Source of the DNA: Heracleum sosnowskyi
Taxonomy: Eukaryota; Streptophyta; Magnoliopsida; Apiales; Apiaceae
Assembly (NCBI GenBank): GCA_030848705.1
Contig: JAUIZM010000025.1
Coordinates: 1,860,001 to 1,924,000 of the forward strand
Length of the DNA: 64,000 nucleotides
Reading direction: 5' to 3'
Shown here: positions 1 through 11,917 of the stretch, in pieces
Position numbering within the stretch: the stretch's first letter is position 1
How the letters are laid out: each line of letters starts with the position of its first letter
Translations under genes and position numbers: made by a program
The notes under the pieces: generated by a model
Told to the model about the DNA's origin: nothing
Seen by the model: only the letters and a program-made list of their open reading frames with translations
Database searches by the model: none

Positions 1-168
1 GGGTTTATAGAGTTGCAGAAAACTTCATTTGCGGCTGTACGTGCCTGAATCGGAGCAGATACTAGGAGACGCCCGATTACGTTTACTTCTAAAGGGAGCT
101 ATACAAGGAAAATGGAGAAAAATTGAAGCGGGCCGGTTTGTGGATATTTTCTCGTAGTGTGACCCTAT
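1..168 (+). repeat. Representative satellite monomer (subtype C)
   Basis: This is the first complete unit. By hand count a representative a-head monomer has about 77 G+C of 168, with G clearly exceeding C (about 47 to 30) while A and T are nearly equal. It carries about nine CpG dinucleotides. Short A or T tracts lie near offsets 19-22, 109-112, 118-122 and 147-150. The least variable part is roughly offsets 42-86, apart from the C/T/G site at 63. Most subtype-defining changes lie at 105-143, at 159-167 and in the first 41 bases. The length is close to the DNA bound by a nucleosome plus linker histone. The choice of start is arbitrary. Confidence 0.95.
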
Positions 169-2352
169 GGGTTTATAGAATTGTAGAAAAGTTCATTTGG
201 GGCTGTCTGTGTCTGAATCGGAGCAGATACCAGGAGACGCCCGATTACGTTTACCTCTAAAGGGAGCTATACAAGGAAAATGGGGAAAAATTGACGCGGG
301 CCGTTTTGTAGATATTTTCTCGTAGTTTGACCCTATGGGTTTATAGAGTTGCAGAAAACTTCATTTGCGGCTGTCCGTGCCTGAATCGGAGCAGATACGA
401 GGAGACGCCCGATTACGTTTACTTCTAAAGGGAGCTATACAAGGAAAATGGAGAAAAATTGAAGCGGGCCGGTTTGTGGATATTTTCTCGTAGTGTGACC
501 CTATTGGTTTATAGAATTGCAGAAAAGTTCATTTGGGGCTGTCTGTGCCTGAATCGGAGCAGATACCAGGAGACGCCCGATTACGTTTACCTCTAAAGGG
601 AGCTATACAAGGAAAATGGGTAAAAATTGAAGCGGGCCATTTTGTTGATATTTTCTCGTAGTTTGACCCTATGGGTTTATAGAGTTGCAGAAAACTTCAT
701 TTGCGGCTGTCCGTGCCTGAATCGGAGCAGATACTAGGAGACGCCCGATTACGTTTACTTCTAAAGGGAGCTATACAAGAAAAATGGGGAAAAATTGAAG
801 CGGGCCCTTTTGTAGATATTTTCTCGTAGTTTGACCCTTTGGGTTTATAGAGTTGCAGAAAACTTCATTTGCGGCTGTCCGTGCCTGAATCGGAGCAGAT
901 ACCAGGAGATGCCCGATTACGTTTACTTCTAAAGGGAGCTATACGAGAAAAATGGAGAAAAATTGAAGCGGGCCGGTTTGTGAATATTTTCTCGTAGTGT
1001 GACCCTTTGGGTTTATAGAATTGCAGAAAAGTTCATTTGGGGCTGTCTGTGCCTGAATCGGAGCAGATACCAGGAGACGCCCGATTACGTTTACCTCTAA
1101 AGGGAGCTATACAAGGAAAATGGGTAAAAATTGAAGCGGGCCATTTTGTTGATATTTTCTCGTAGTTTGACCCTATGGGTTTATAGAGTTGCAGAAAACT
1201 TCATTTGCGGCTGTACGTGCCTGAATCGGAGCAGATACTAGGAGACGCCCGATTACGTTTACTTCTAAATGGAGCTATACAAGGAAAATGGAGAAAAATT
1301 GAAGCGGGCCGGTTTGTGGATATTTTCTCGTAGTGTGACCCTATGGGTTTATAGAATTGTAGAAAAGTTCATTTGGGGCTGTCTGTGCCTGAATCGGAGC
1401 AGATACCAGGAGACGCCCGATTACGTTTACCTCTAAAGGGAGCTATACAAGGAAAATGGGGAAAAATTGACGCGGGCCGTTTTGTAGATATTTTCTCGTA
1501 GTTTGACCCTATGGGTTTATAGAGTTGCAGAAAACTTCATTTGCGGCTGTCCGTGCCTGAATCGGAGCAGATACGAGGAGACGCCCGATTACGTTTACTT
1601 CTAAAGGGAGCTATACAAGGAAAATGGAGAAAAATTGAAGCGGGCCGGTTTGTGGATATTTTCTCGTAGTGTGACCCTATTGGTTTATAGAATTGCAGAA
1701 AAGTTCATTTGGGGCTGTCTGTGCCTGAATCGGAGCAGATACCAGGAGACGCCCGATTACGTTTACCTCTAAAGGGAGCTATACAAGGAAAATGGGTAAA
1801 AATTGAAGCGGGCCATTTTGTTGATATTTTCTCGTAGTTTGACCCTATGGGTTTATAGAGTTGCAGAAAACTTCATTTGCGGCTGTCCGTGCCTGAATCG
1901 GAGCAGATACTAGGAGACGCCCGATTACGTTTACTTCTAAAGGGAGCTATACAAGAAAAATGGGGAAAAATTGAAGCGGGCCCTTTTGTAGATATTTTCT
2001 CGTAGTTTGACCCTTTGGGTTTATAGAGTTGCAGAAAACTTCATTTGCGGCTGTCCGTGCCTGAATCGGAGCAGATACCAGGAGATGCCCGATTACGTTT
2101 ACTTCTAAAGGGAGCTATACGAGAAAAATGGAGAAAAATTGAAGCGGGCCGGTTTGTGAATATTTTCTCGTAGTGTGACCCTTTGGGTTTATAGAATTGC
2201 AGAAAAGTTCATTTGGGGCTGTCTGTGCCTGAATCGGAGCAGATACCAGGAGACGCCCGATTACGTTTACCTCTAAAGGGAGCTATACAAGGAAAATGGG
2301 TAAAAATTGAAGCGGGCCGTTTTGTTGATATTTTCTCGTAGTTTGACCCTAT
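1..2352 (+). repeat. HOR: tandem pair of 7-mers, 2 x 1,176 bp
   Basis: Units 1-7 (1-1176) recur as units 8-14 (1177-2352). Shared rare marks include GTACGTG in the first unit, TTGTAG for TTGCAG in the second, a TGG instead of GGG start in the fourth (505 and 1681), and GATGCCC plus TGAATATT in the sixth. I see three base differences: GTCTGAAT against GCCTGAAT, CTAAAGGG against CTAAATGG, and CCATTTTG against CCGTTTTG. That makes the copies about 99.7% identical. The order is roughly C-H-I-D-(E/G chimera)-A-D, different from the F-to-E 7-mer that dominates later. Confidence 0.93.
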
Positions 2353-5300
2353 GGGTTTATAGAGTTGCAGAAAACTTCATTTGCGGCTGTCCGTGCCTGA
2401 ATCGGAGTAGATACCAGGAGACTCCCGATTACGTTTACTTCTAAAGGGAGCTATACAAGAAAAATGGGGAAAAATTGAAGCGGGCCCTTTTGTAGATATT
2501 TTCTCGTAGTTTGACCCTATGGGTTTATAGAGTTGCAGAAAACTTCATTTGCGTCTATCCGTGCCTGAATCGGAGCAGATACTAGGAGACGCCCGATTAC
2601 GTTTACTTCTAAAGGGAGCTATACAAGGAAAATGGAGAAATATTGAAGCGGGCCGGTTTGTGGATATTTTCTCGTAGTGTGACCCTATGGGTTTATAGAA
2701 TTGCAGAAAGGTTCATTTGGGGCTGTCTGTGCCTGAATCGGAGCAGATACCAGGAGTCGCCCGATTACGTTTACCTCTAAAGGGAGCTATACAAGGAAAA
2801 TGGGGAAAAATTGACGCGGGCCGGTTTGTAGATATTTTCCCGTAGTTTGACCCTATGGGTTTATAGGGTTGCAGAAAACTTCATTTGCGGCTGTCCGTGC
2901 CTGAATCGGAGCAGATACGAGGAGACGCCCGATTACGTTTACTTCTAAAGGGAGCTATACAAGGAAAATGGCAAAAAATTGAAGCGGGCCGGTTTGTGGA
3001 TATTTTCTCGTAGTGTGACCCTATGGGTTTATAGAATTGCAGAAAAGTTCATTTGGGGCTGTCTGTGCCTGAATCGGAGCAGATACCAGGAGACGCCCGA
3101 TTACGTTTACCTCTAAAGGGAGCTATACAAGGAAAATGGGTAAAAATTGAAGCGGGCCATTTTGTTGATATTTTCTCGTAGTTTGACCCTATGGGTTTAT
3201 AGAGTTGCAGAAAACTTCATTTGCGGCTGTCCGTGCCTGAATCGGAGCAGATACTAGGAGACGCCCGATTACGTTTACTTCTAAAGGGAGCTATACAAGG
3301 AAAATGGAGAAAAATTGAAGCGGGCCGGTTTGTGGATATTTTCTCGTAGTTTGACCCTATGGGTTTATAGAGTTGCAGAAAACTTCATTTGCGGCTATCC
3401 GTGCCTGAATCGGAGCAGATACCAGGAGACGCCCGATTACGTTTACTTCTAAAGGGAGCTATACTAGAAAAATGGATAAAAATTGAAGCGGGCCGGTTTG
3501 TGGATATTTTCTCGTAGTGTGACCCTTTGGGTTTATAGAATTGCAGAAAAGTTCATTTGGGGCTGTCCGTGCCTGAATCGGAGCAGATACCAGGAGACGC
3601 CCGATTACGTTTACTTCTAAAGGGAGCTATACAAGAAAAATGGGGAAAAATTGAAGCGGGCCGGTTTGTGAATATTTTCTCGTAGTGTGACCCTTTGGGT
3701 TTATAGAATTGCAGAAAAGTTCATTTGGGGCTGTCTGTGCCTGAATCGGAGCAGATACCAGGAGACGCCCGATTACGTTTACCTCTAAAGGGAGCTATAC
3801 AAGGAAAATGGGTAAAAATTGAAGCGGGCCATTTTGTTGATATTTTCTCGTAGTTTGACCCTATGGGTTTATAGAGTTGCAGAAAACTTCATTTGCGGCT
3901 GTACGTGCCTGAATCGGAGCAGATACTAGGAGACGCCCGATTACGTTTACTTCTAAAGGGAGCTATACAAGGAAAATGGAGAAAAATTGAAGCGGGCCGG
4001 TTTGTGGATATTTTCTCGTAGTGTGATCCTATGGGTTTATAGAATTGTAGAAAAGTTCATTTGGGGCTGTCTGTGCCTGAATCGGAGCAGATACCAGGAG
4101 ACGCCCGATTACGTTTACCTCTAAAGGCAGCTATACAAGGAAAATGGGGAAAAATTGACGCGGGCCATTTTGTAGATATTTTCTCGTAGTTTGACCCTAT
4201 GGGTTTATAGAGTTGCAGAAAACTTCATTTGCGGCTGTCCGTGCCTGAATCGGAGCAGATACGAGGAGACGCCCGATTACGTTTACTTCTAAAGGGAGCT
4301 ATACAATGAAAATGGAGAAAAATTGAAGCGGGCCGGTTTGTGGATATTTTCTCGTAGTGTGACCCTATTGGTTTATAGAATTGCAGAAAAGTTCATTTGG
4401 GGCTGTCTGTGCCTGAATCGGAGCAGATACCAGGAGACGCCCGATTACGTTTACCTCTAAAGGGAGCTATACAAGGAAAATGGGTAAAAATTGAAGCGGG
4501 CCGTTTTGTTGATATTTTCTCGTAGTTTGACCCTATGGGTTTATAGAGTTGCAGAAAACTTCATTTGCGGCTGTCCGTGCCTGAATCGGAGTAGATACCA
4601 GGAGACTCCCGATTACGTTTACTTCTAAAGGGAGCTATACAAGAAAAATGGGGAAAAATTGAAGCGGGCCCTTTTGTAGATATTTTCTCGTAGTTTGACC
4701 CTATGGGTTTATAGAGTTGCAGAAAACTTCATTTGCGTCTATCCGTGCCTGAATCGGAGCAGATACTAGGAGACGCCCGATTACGTTTACTTCTAAAGGG
4801 AGCTATACAAGGAAAATGGAGAAATATTGAAGCGGGCCGGTTTGTGGATATTTTCTCGTAGTGTGACCCTATGGGTTTATAGAATTGCAGAAAGGTTCAT
4901 TTGGGGCTGTCTGTGCCTGAATCGGAGCAGATACCAGGAGACGCCCGATTACGTTTACCTCTAAAGGGAGCTATACAAGGAAAATGGGGAAAAATTGACG
5001 CGGGCCGGTTTGTAGATATTTTCTCGTAGTTTGACCCTATGGGTTTATAGGGTTGCAGAAAACTTCATTTGCGGCTGTCCGTGCCTGAATCGGAGCAGAT
5101 ACGAGGAGACGCCCGATTACGTTTACTTCTAAAGGGAGCTATACAAGGAAAATGGCGAAAAATTGAAGCGGGCCGGTTTGTGGATATTTTCTCGTAGTGT
5201 GACCCTATGGGTTTATAGAATTGCAGAAAAGTTCATTTGGGGCTGTCTGTGCCTGAATCGGAGCAGATACCAGGAGACGCCCGATTACGTTTACCTCTAA

Positions 5301-5844
5301 AGGGAGCTATACAAGGAAAATGGGTAAAAATTGAAGCGGGCCATTTTGTTGATATTTTCTCGTAGTTTGACCCTATGGGTTTATAGAGTTGCAGAAAACT
5401 TCATTTGCGGCTGTCCGTGCCTGAATCGGAGCAGATACTAGGAGACGCCCGATTACGTTTACTTCTAAAGGGAGCTATACAAGGAAAATGGAGAAAAATT
5501 GAAGCGGGCCGGTTTGTGGATATTTTCTCGTAGTTTGACCCTATGGGTTTATAGAGTTGCAGAAAACTTCATGTGCGGCTATCCGTGCCTGAATCGGAGC
5601 AGATACCAGGAGACGCCCGATTACGTTTACTTCTAAAGGGAGCTATACTAGAAAAATGGATAAAAATTGAAGCGGGCCGGTTTGTGGATATTTTCTCATA
5701 GTGTGACCCTTTGGGTTTATAGAATTGCAGAAAAGTTCATTTGGGGCTGTCCGTGCCTGAATCGGAGCAGATACCAGGAGACGCCCGATTACGTTTACTT
5801 CTAAAGGGAGCTATACAAGAAAAATGGGGAAAAATTGAAGCGGG
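2353..5844 (+). repeat. HOR: 13-mer (2,184 bp) followed by a partial second copy
   Basis: 2353-4536 holds 13 monomers, and 4537 onward repeats it until about 5844. Shared marks are GAGTAGATACC with GACTCCC in the first unit, GCGTCTATCC in the second, AGAAAGGTTC in the third and TATAGGGTTG in the fourth. The match stops within the monomer at 5713: the first copy continues into a GGTTTGTGAA tail and the second into CCCTTTTGTAG. The last part of the first copy (about 3676-4536) instead matches 988-1848. The monomer at 3529 is therefore a junction between two source segments. The second copy runs into the F-G-A-B-C-D-E 7-mers. Confidence 0.85.
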
Positions 5845-5984
5845 CCCTTTTGTAGATATTTTCTCGTAGTTTGACCCTATGGGTTTATAGAGTTGCAGAA
5901 AACTTCATTTGCGGCTGTCCGTGCCTGAATCGGAGCAGATACCAGGAGACGCCCGATTACGTTTACTTCTAAAGGGAGCTATAC

Positions 5985-5994
5985 GAGAAAAATT
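5985..5994 (+). other. 10-bp slippage deletion in an A monomer
   Basis: A-type monomers carry two adjacent near-identical decamers, GAGAAAAATG and GAGAAAAATT, at offsets 105-124. Here only one remains, which shortens the monomer at 5881 to 158 bp. The same loss is seen at 17227, 18729, 19391 and 20893. Replication slippage or exchange between the direct repeats explains it. The deletion joins two reading frames and so creates the chance 73-codon open frame at 5909-6130. Confidence 0.9.
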
Positions 5995-7886
5995 GAAGCG
6001 GGCCGGTTTGTGGATATTTTCTCGTAGTGTGACCCTTTGGGTTTATAGAATTGCAGAAAAGTTCATTTGGGGCTGTCTGTGCCTGAATCGGAGCAGATAC
6101 CAGGAGACGCCCGATTACGTTTACCTCTAAAGGGAGCTATACAAGGAAAATGGGTAAAAATTGAAGCGGGCCGTTTTGTTGATATTTTCTCGTAGTTTGA
6201 CCCTATGGGTTTATAGAGTTGCAGAAAACTTCATTTGCGGCTGTCCGTGCCTGAATCGGAGCAGATACTAGGAGACGCCCGATTACGTTTACTTCTAAAG
6301 GGAGCTATACAAGGAAAATGGAGAAAAATTGAAGCGGGCCGGTTTGTGGATATTTTCTCGTAGTGTGACCCTATGGGTTTATAGAATTGCAGAAAAGTTC
6401 ATTTGGGGCTGTCTGTGCCTGAATCGGAGCAGATACCAGGAGACGCCCGATTACGTTTACCTCTAAAGGGAGCTATACAAGGAAAATGGGTAAAAATTGA
6501 AGCGGGCCATTTTGTTGATATTTTCTCGTAGTTTGACCCTATGGGTTTATAGAGTTGCAGAAAACTTCATTTGCGGCTGTCCGTGCCTGAATCGGAGCAG
6601 ATACTAGGAGACGCCCGATTACGTTTACTTCTAAAGGGAGCTATACAAGGAAAATGGAGAAAAATTGAAGCGGGCCGGTTTGTGGATATTTTCTCGTAGT
6701 TTGACCCTATGGGTTTATAGAGTTGCAGAAAACTTCATTTGCGGCTATCCGTGCCTGAATCGGAGCAGATACCAGGAGATGCCCGATTACGTTTACTTCT
6801 AAAGGGAGCTATACGAGAAAAATGGATAAAAATTGAAGCGGGCCGGTTTGTGGATATTTTCTCGTAGTGTGACCCTTTGGGTTTATGGAATTGCAGAAAA
6901 GTTCATTTGGGGCTGTCCGTGCCTGAATCGGAGCAGATACCAGGAGACGCCCGATTACGTTTACCTCTAAAGGGAGCTATACAAGAAAAATGGGGAAAAA
7001 TTGAAGCGGGCCCTTTTGTAGATATTTTCTCGTAGTTTGACCCTATGGGTTTATAGAGTTGCAGAAAACTTCATTTGCGGCTGTCCGTGCCTGAATCGGA
7101 GCAGATACCAGGAGACGCCCGATTACGTTTACTTCTAAAGGGAGCTATACGAGAAAAATGGATAAAAATTGAAGCGGGCCGGTTTGTGGATATTTTCTCG
7201 TAGTGTGACCCTTTGGGTTTATAGAATTGCAGAAAAGTTCATTTGGGGCTGTCTGTGCCTGAATCGGAGCAGATACCAGGAGACGCCCGATTACGTTTAC
7301 CTCTAAAGGGAGCTATACAAGGAAAATGGGTAAAAATTGAAGCGGGCCGTTTTGTTGATATTTTCTCGTAGTTTGACCCTATGGGTTTATAGAGTTGCAG
7401 AAAACTTCATTTGCGGCTGTCCGTGCCTGAATCGGAGCAGATACTAGGAGACGCCCGATTACGTTTACTTCTAAAGGGAGCTATACAAGGAAAATGGAGA
7501 AAAATTGAAGCGGGCCGGTTTGTGGATATTTTCTCGTAGTGTGACCCTATGGGTTTATAGAATTGCAGAAAAGTTCATTTGGGGCTGTCTGTGCCTGAAT
7601 CGGAGCAGATACCAGGAGACGCCCGATTACGTTTACCTCTAAAGGGAGCTATTCAAGGAAACTGGGTAAAAATTGAAGCGGGCCATTTTGTTGATATTTT
7701 CTCGTAGTTTGACCCTATGGGTTTATAGAGTTGCAGAAAACTTCATTTGCGGCTGTCCGTGCCTGAATCGGAGCAGATACTAGGAGACGCCCGATTACGT
7801 TTACTTCTAAAGGGAGCTATACAAGGAAAATGGAGAAAAATTGAAGCGGGCCGGTTTGTGGATATTTTCTCGTAGTTTGACCCTAT

Positions 7887-10800
7887 GGGTTTATAGAGTT
7901 GCAGAAAACTTCATTTGCGGCTATCCGTGCCTGAATCGGAGCAGATACCAGGAGACGCCCGATTACGTTTACTTGTAAAGGGAGCTATACGAGAAAAATG
8001 GATAAAAATTGAAGCGGGCCGGTTTGTGGATATTTTCTCGTAGTGTGACCCTTTGGGTTTATAGAATTGCAGAAAAGTTCATTTGGGGCTGTCCGTGCCT
8101 GAATCGGAGCAGATACCAGGAGACGCCCGATTACGTTTACTTCTAAAGGGAGCTATACAAGAAAAATGGGAAAAAATTGAAGCGGGCCCTTTTGTAGATA
8201 TTTTCTCGTAGTTTGACCCTATGGGTTATAGAGTTGCAGAAAACTTCATTTGCGGCTGTCCGTGCCTGAATCGGAGCAGATACCAGGAGACGCCCGATTA
8301 CGTTTACTTCTACAGGGAGCTATACGAGAAAAATGGAGAAAAATTGAAGCGGGCCGGTTTGTGGATATTTTCTCGTAGTGTGACCCTTTGGGTTTATAGA
8401 ATTGCAGAAAAGTTCATTTGGGGCTGTTTGTGCCTGAATCGGAGCAGGTACCAGGAGACGCCCGATTACGTTTACCTCTAAAGGGAGCTATACAAGGAAA
8501 ATGGGTAAAAATTGAAGCGGGCCGTTTTGTTGATATTTTCTCGTAGTTTGACCCTATGGGTTTATAGAGTTGCAGAAAACTTCATTTGCGGCTGTCCGTG
8601 CCTGAATCGGAGCAGATACTAGGAGACGCCCGATTACGTTTACTTCTAAAGGGAGCTATACAAGGAAAATGGAGAAAAATTGAAGCGGGCCGGTTTGTGG
8701 ATATTTTCTCGTAGTGTGACCCTATGGGTTTATAGAATTGCAGAAAAGTTCATTTGGGGCTGTCTGTGCCTGAATCGGAGCAGATACCAGGAGACGCCCG
8801 ATTACGTTTACCTCTAAAGGAAGCTATACAAGGAAAATGGGTAAAAATTGAAGCGGGCCATTTTGTTGATATTTTCTCGTAGTTTGACTCTATGGGTTTA
8901 TAGAGTTGCAGAAAACTTCATTTGCGGCTGTCTGTGCCTGAATCGGAGCAGATACTAGGAGACGCCCGATTACGTTTACTTCTAAAGGGAGCTATACAAG
9001 GAAAATGGAGAAAAATTGAAGCGGGCCGGTTTGTGGATATTTTCTCGTAGTTTGACCCTATGGGTTTATAGAGTTGCAGAAAACTTTATTTGCGGCTATC
9101 CGTGCCTGAATCGGAGCAGATACCAGGAGTCGCCCGATTACGTTTACTTCTAAAGGGAGCTATACGAGAAAAATGGATAAAAATTGAAGCGGGCCGGTTT
9201 GTGGATATTTTCTCGTAGTGTGACCCTTTGGGTTTATAGAATTGCAGAAAAGTTCATTTGGGGCTGTCCGTGCCTGAATCGGAGCAGATACCAGGAGACG
9301 CCCGATTACGTTTACTTCTAAAGGGAGCTATAAAAGAAAAATGGGGAAAAATTGAAGCGGGCCCTTTTGTAGATATTTTCTCGTAGTTTGACCCTATGGG
9401 TTTATAGAGTTGCAGAAAACTTCGTTTGCGGCTGTCCGTGCCTGAATCGGAGCAAATACCAGGAGACGCCAGATTACGTTTACTTCTAAAGGGAGCTATA
9501 CGAGAAAAATGGAGAAAAATTGAAGCGGGCCGGTTTGTGGATATTTTCTCGTAGTGTGATCCTTTGGGTTTATAGAATTGCAGAAAAGTTCATTTGGGGC
9601 TGTCTGTGCCTGAATCGGAGCAGATACCAGGAGACGCCCGATTACGTTTACCTCTAAAGGGAGCTATACAAGGAAAATGGGTAAAAATTGAAGCGGGCCG
9701 TTTTGTTGATATTTTCTCGTAGTTTGACCCTATGGGTTTATAGAGTTGCAAAAAACTTCATTTGCGGCTGTCCGTGCCTGAATCGGAGTAGATACCAGGA
9801 GACTCCCGATTACGTTTACTTCTAAAGGGAGCTATACAAGAAAAATGGGGAAAAATTGAAGCGGGCCCTTTTGTAGATATTTTCTTGTAGTTTGACCCTA
9901 TGGGTTTATAGAGTTGCAGAAAACTTCATTTGCGGCTATCCGTGCCTGAATCGGAGCAGATACCAGGAGACGCCCGATTACGTTTACTTCTAAAGGGAGC
10001 TATACGAGAAAAATGGAGAAAAATTGAAGCGGGCCAGTTTGTGGATATTTTCTCGTAGTGTGACCCTTTGGGTTTATAGAATTGCAGAAAAGTTCATTTG
10101 GGGCTGTCTGTGCGTGAATCGGAGCAGATACCAGGAGACGCCCGATTACGTTTACCTCTAAAGGGAGCTATACAAGGAAAATGGGTAAAAATTGAAGCGG
10201 GCCATTTTGTTGATATTTTATCGTAGTTTGACCCTATGGGTTTATAGAGTTGCAGAAAACTTCATTTGCGGCTATCCGTGCCTGAATCGGAGCAGATACT
10301 AGGAGACGCCCGATTACGTTTACTTCTAAAGGGAGCTATACAAGGAAAATGGAGAAAAATTGAAGCGGGCCGGTTTGTGGATATTTTCTCGTAGTGTGAC
10401 CCTATGGGTTTATAGAATTGCAGAAAAGTTCATTTGGGGCTGTCTGTGCCTGAATCGGAGCAGATACCAGGAGACGCCCGATTACGTTTACCTCTAAAGG
10501 GAGCTATACAAGGAAAATGGGTAAAAATTGAAGCGGGCCATTTTTTTGATATTTTCTCGTAGTTTGACCCTATGGGTTTATAGAGTTGCAGAAAACTTCA
10601 TTTGCGGCTGTCCGTGCCTGAATCGGAGCAGATACTAGGAGACGCCCGATTACGTTTACTTCTAAAGGGAGCTATACAAGGAAAATGGAGAAAAATTGAA
10701 GCGGGCCGGTTTGTGGATATTTTCTCGTAGTTTGACCCTATGGGTTTATAGAGTTGCAGAAAACTTCATTTGCGGCTATCCGTGCCTGAATCGGAGCAGA

Positions 10801-11917
10801 TACCAGGAGACGCCCGATTACGTTTACTTCTAAAGGGAGCTATACGAGAAAAATGGATAAAAATTGAAGCGGGCCGGTTTGTGGATATTTTCTCGTAGTG
10901 TGACCCTTTGGGTTTATAGAATTGCAGAAAAGTTCATTTGGGGCTGTCCGTGCCTGAATCGGAGCAGATACCAGGAGACGCCCGATTACGTTTACTTCTA
11001 AAGGGAGCTATACAAGAAAAATGGGGAAAAATTGAAGCGGGCCCTTTTGTAGATATTTTCTCGTAGTTTGACCCTATGGGTTTATAGAGTTGCAGAAAAC
11101 TTCATTTGCGGCTGTCCGTGCCTGAATCGGAGCAGATACCAGGAGACGCCCGATTACGTTTACTTCTAAAGGGAGCTATACGAGAAAAATGGAGAAAAAT
11201 TGAAGCGGGCCGGTTTGTGGATATTTTCTCGTAGTGTGACCCTTTGGGTTTATAGAATTGCAGAAAAGTTCATTTGGGGCTGTCTGTGCCTGAATCGGAG
11301 CAGATACCAGGAGACGCCCGATTACGTTTACCTCTAAAGGGAGCTATACAAGGAAAATGGGTAAAAATTGAAGCGGGCCGTTTTGTTGATATTTTCTCGT
11401 AGTTTGACCCTATGGGTTTATAGAGTTGCAGAAAACTTCATTTGTGGTTGTCCGTGCCTGAATCGGAGCAGATACTAGGAGACGCCCGATTACGTTTACT
11501 TCTAAAGGGAGCTATACAAGGAAAATGGAGAAAAATTGAAGCGGGCCGGTTTGTGGATATTTTCTCGTAGTGTGACCCTATGGGTTTATAGAATTGCAGA
11601 AAAGTTCATTTGGGGTTGTCTGTGCCTGAATCGGAGCAGATACCAGGAGACGCCCGATTACGTTTACCTCTAAAGGGAGCTATACAAGGAAAATGGGTAA
11701 AAATTGAAGCGGGCCATTTTGTTGATATTTTCTCGTAGTTTGACCCTATGGGTTTATAGAGTTGCAGAAAACTTCATTTGCGGCTGTCCGTGCCTGAATC
11801 GGAGCAGATACTAGGAGACGCCCGATTACGTTTACTTCTAAAGGGAGCTATACAAGGAAAATGGAGAAAAATTGAAGCGGGCCGGTTTGTGGATATTTTC
11901 TCGTAGTTTGACCCTAT
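7887..11917 (+). repeat. HOR: 24-monomer block, 4,031 bp, copy 1
   Basis: This block contains F-G-A-B-C-D-E (7887), the 10-mer F-G-A-B-K-A-D-C-D-E (9062) and another 7-mer (10742). It overlaps the third 7-mer listed separately. Rare marks recur 24 monomers later: TAC in place of TAA at offsets 90-92 (8223 and 12254 units), GCAGGTACC in the next unit (8390 and 12422), ACTTTATTTG in the following F (9062 and 12758), CTTCGTTTGC with GCCAGATT (9398 and 13094), TTCTTGTAG in K, and TGCGTGAAT in the unit after that. The shared rare variants show one large duplication, not convergence. Confidence 0.85.
8221..8481 (+). other. Chance 86-codon open frame, probably not a gene
   Basis: In the monomer frame that reads W-V-Y-R, nearly every copy has TAA at offsets 90-92. 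The copy at 8223 has TAC, which lets the frame run on into the next monomer and stop at that monomer's TAA. The ATG arises because one T is missing (GGGTTATAG), bringing the preceding AT into frame. The predicted peptide has two C-x-C patterns (CGCPC and a later CLC) and aromatic clusters, but it is simply one and a half monomer translations. There is no upstream ribosome-binding or promoter signal that other monomers lack. I list it only so that it is not mistaken for a gene. Confidence 0.3.

Larger units (their letters stand above)
5545..9061 (+). repeat. HOR: three F-G-A-B-C-D-E 7-mers
   Basis: Subtype F (GCTATCCG plus GGATAA) starts at 5545, 6711, 7887 and 9062, spaced 1,166, 1,176 and 1,175 bp. 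The short first period comes from a 10-bp deletion in the A unit at 5881. The third comes from a 1-bp deletion in the A unit at 8223. Each period contains F, G, A, B, C, D and E in that order. The first copy overlaps the end of the preceding 13-mer block. Copy-specific substitutions, such as ATTCAAGGAAACTGG in the D unit at 7551, show independent drift. Confidence 0.9.

Noticed and set aside
5909..6130. 73-codon open frame as a gene
   Set aside because: It starts at TTG and exists only because a 10-bp deletion joins two partly open monomer frames. The duplicates with the same deletion (17227 and others) do not preserve it as a longer frame.
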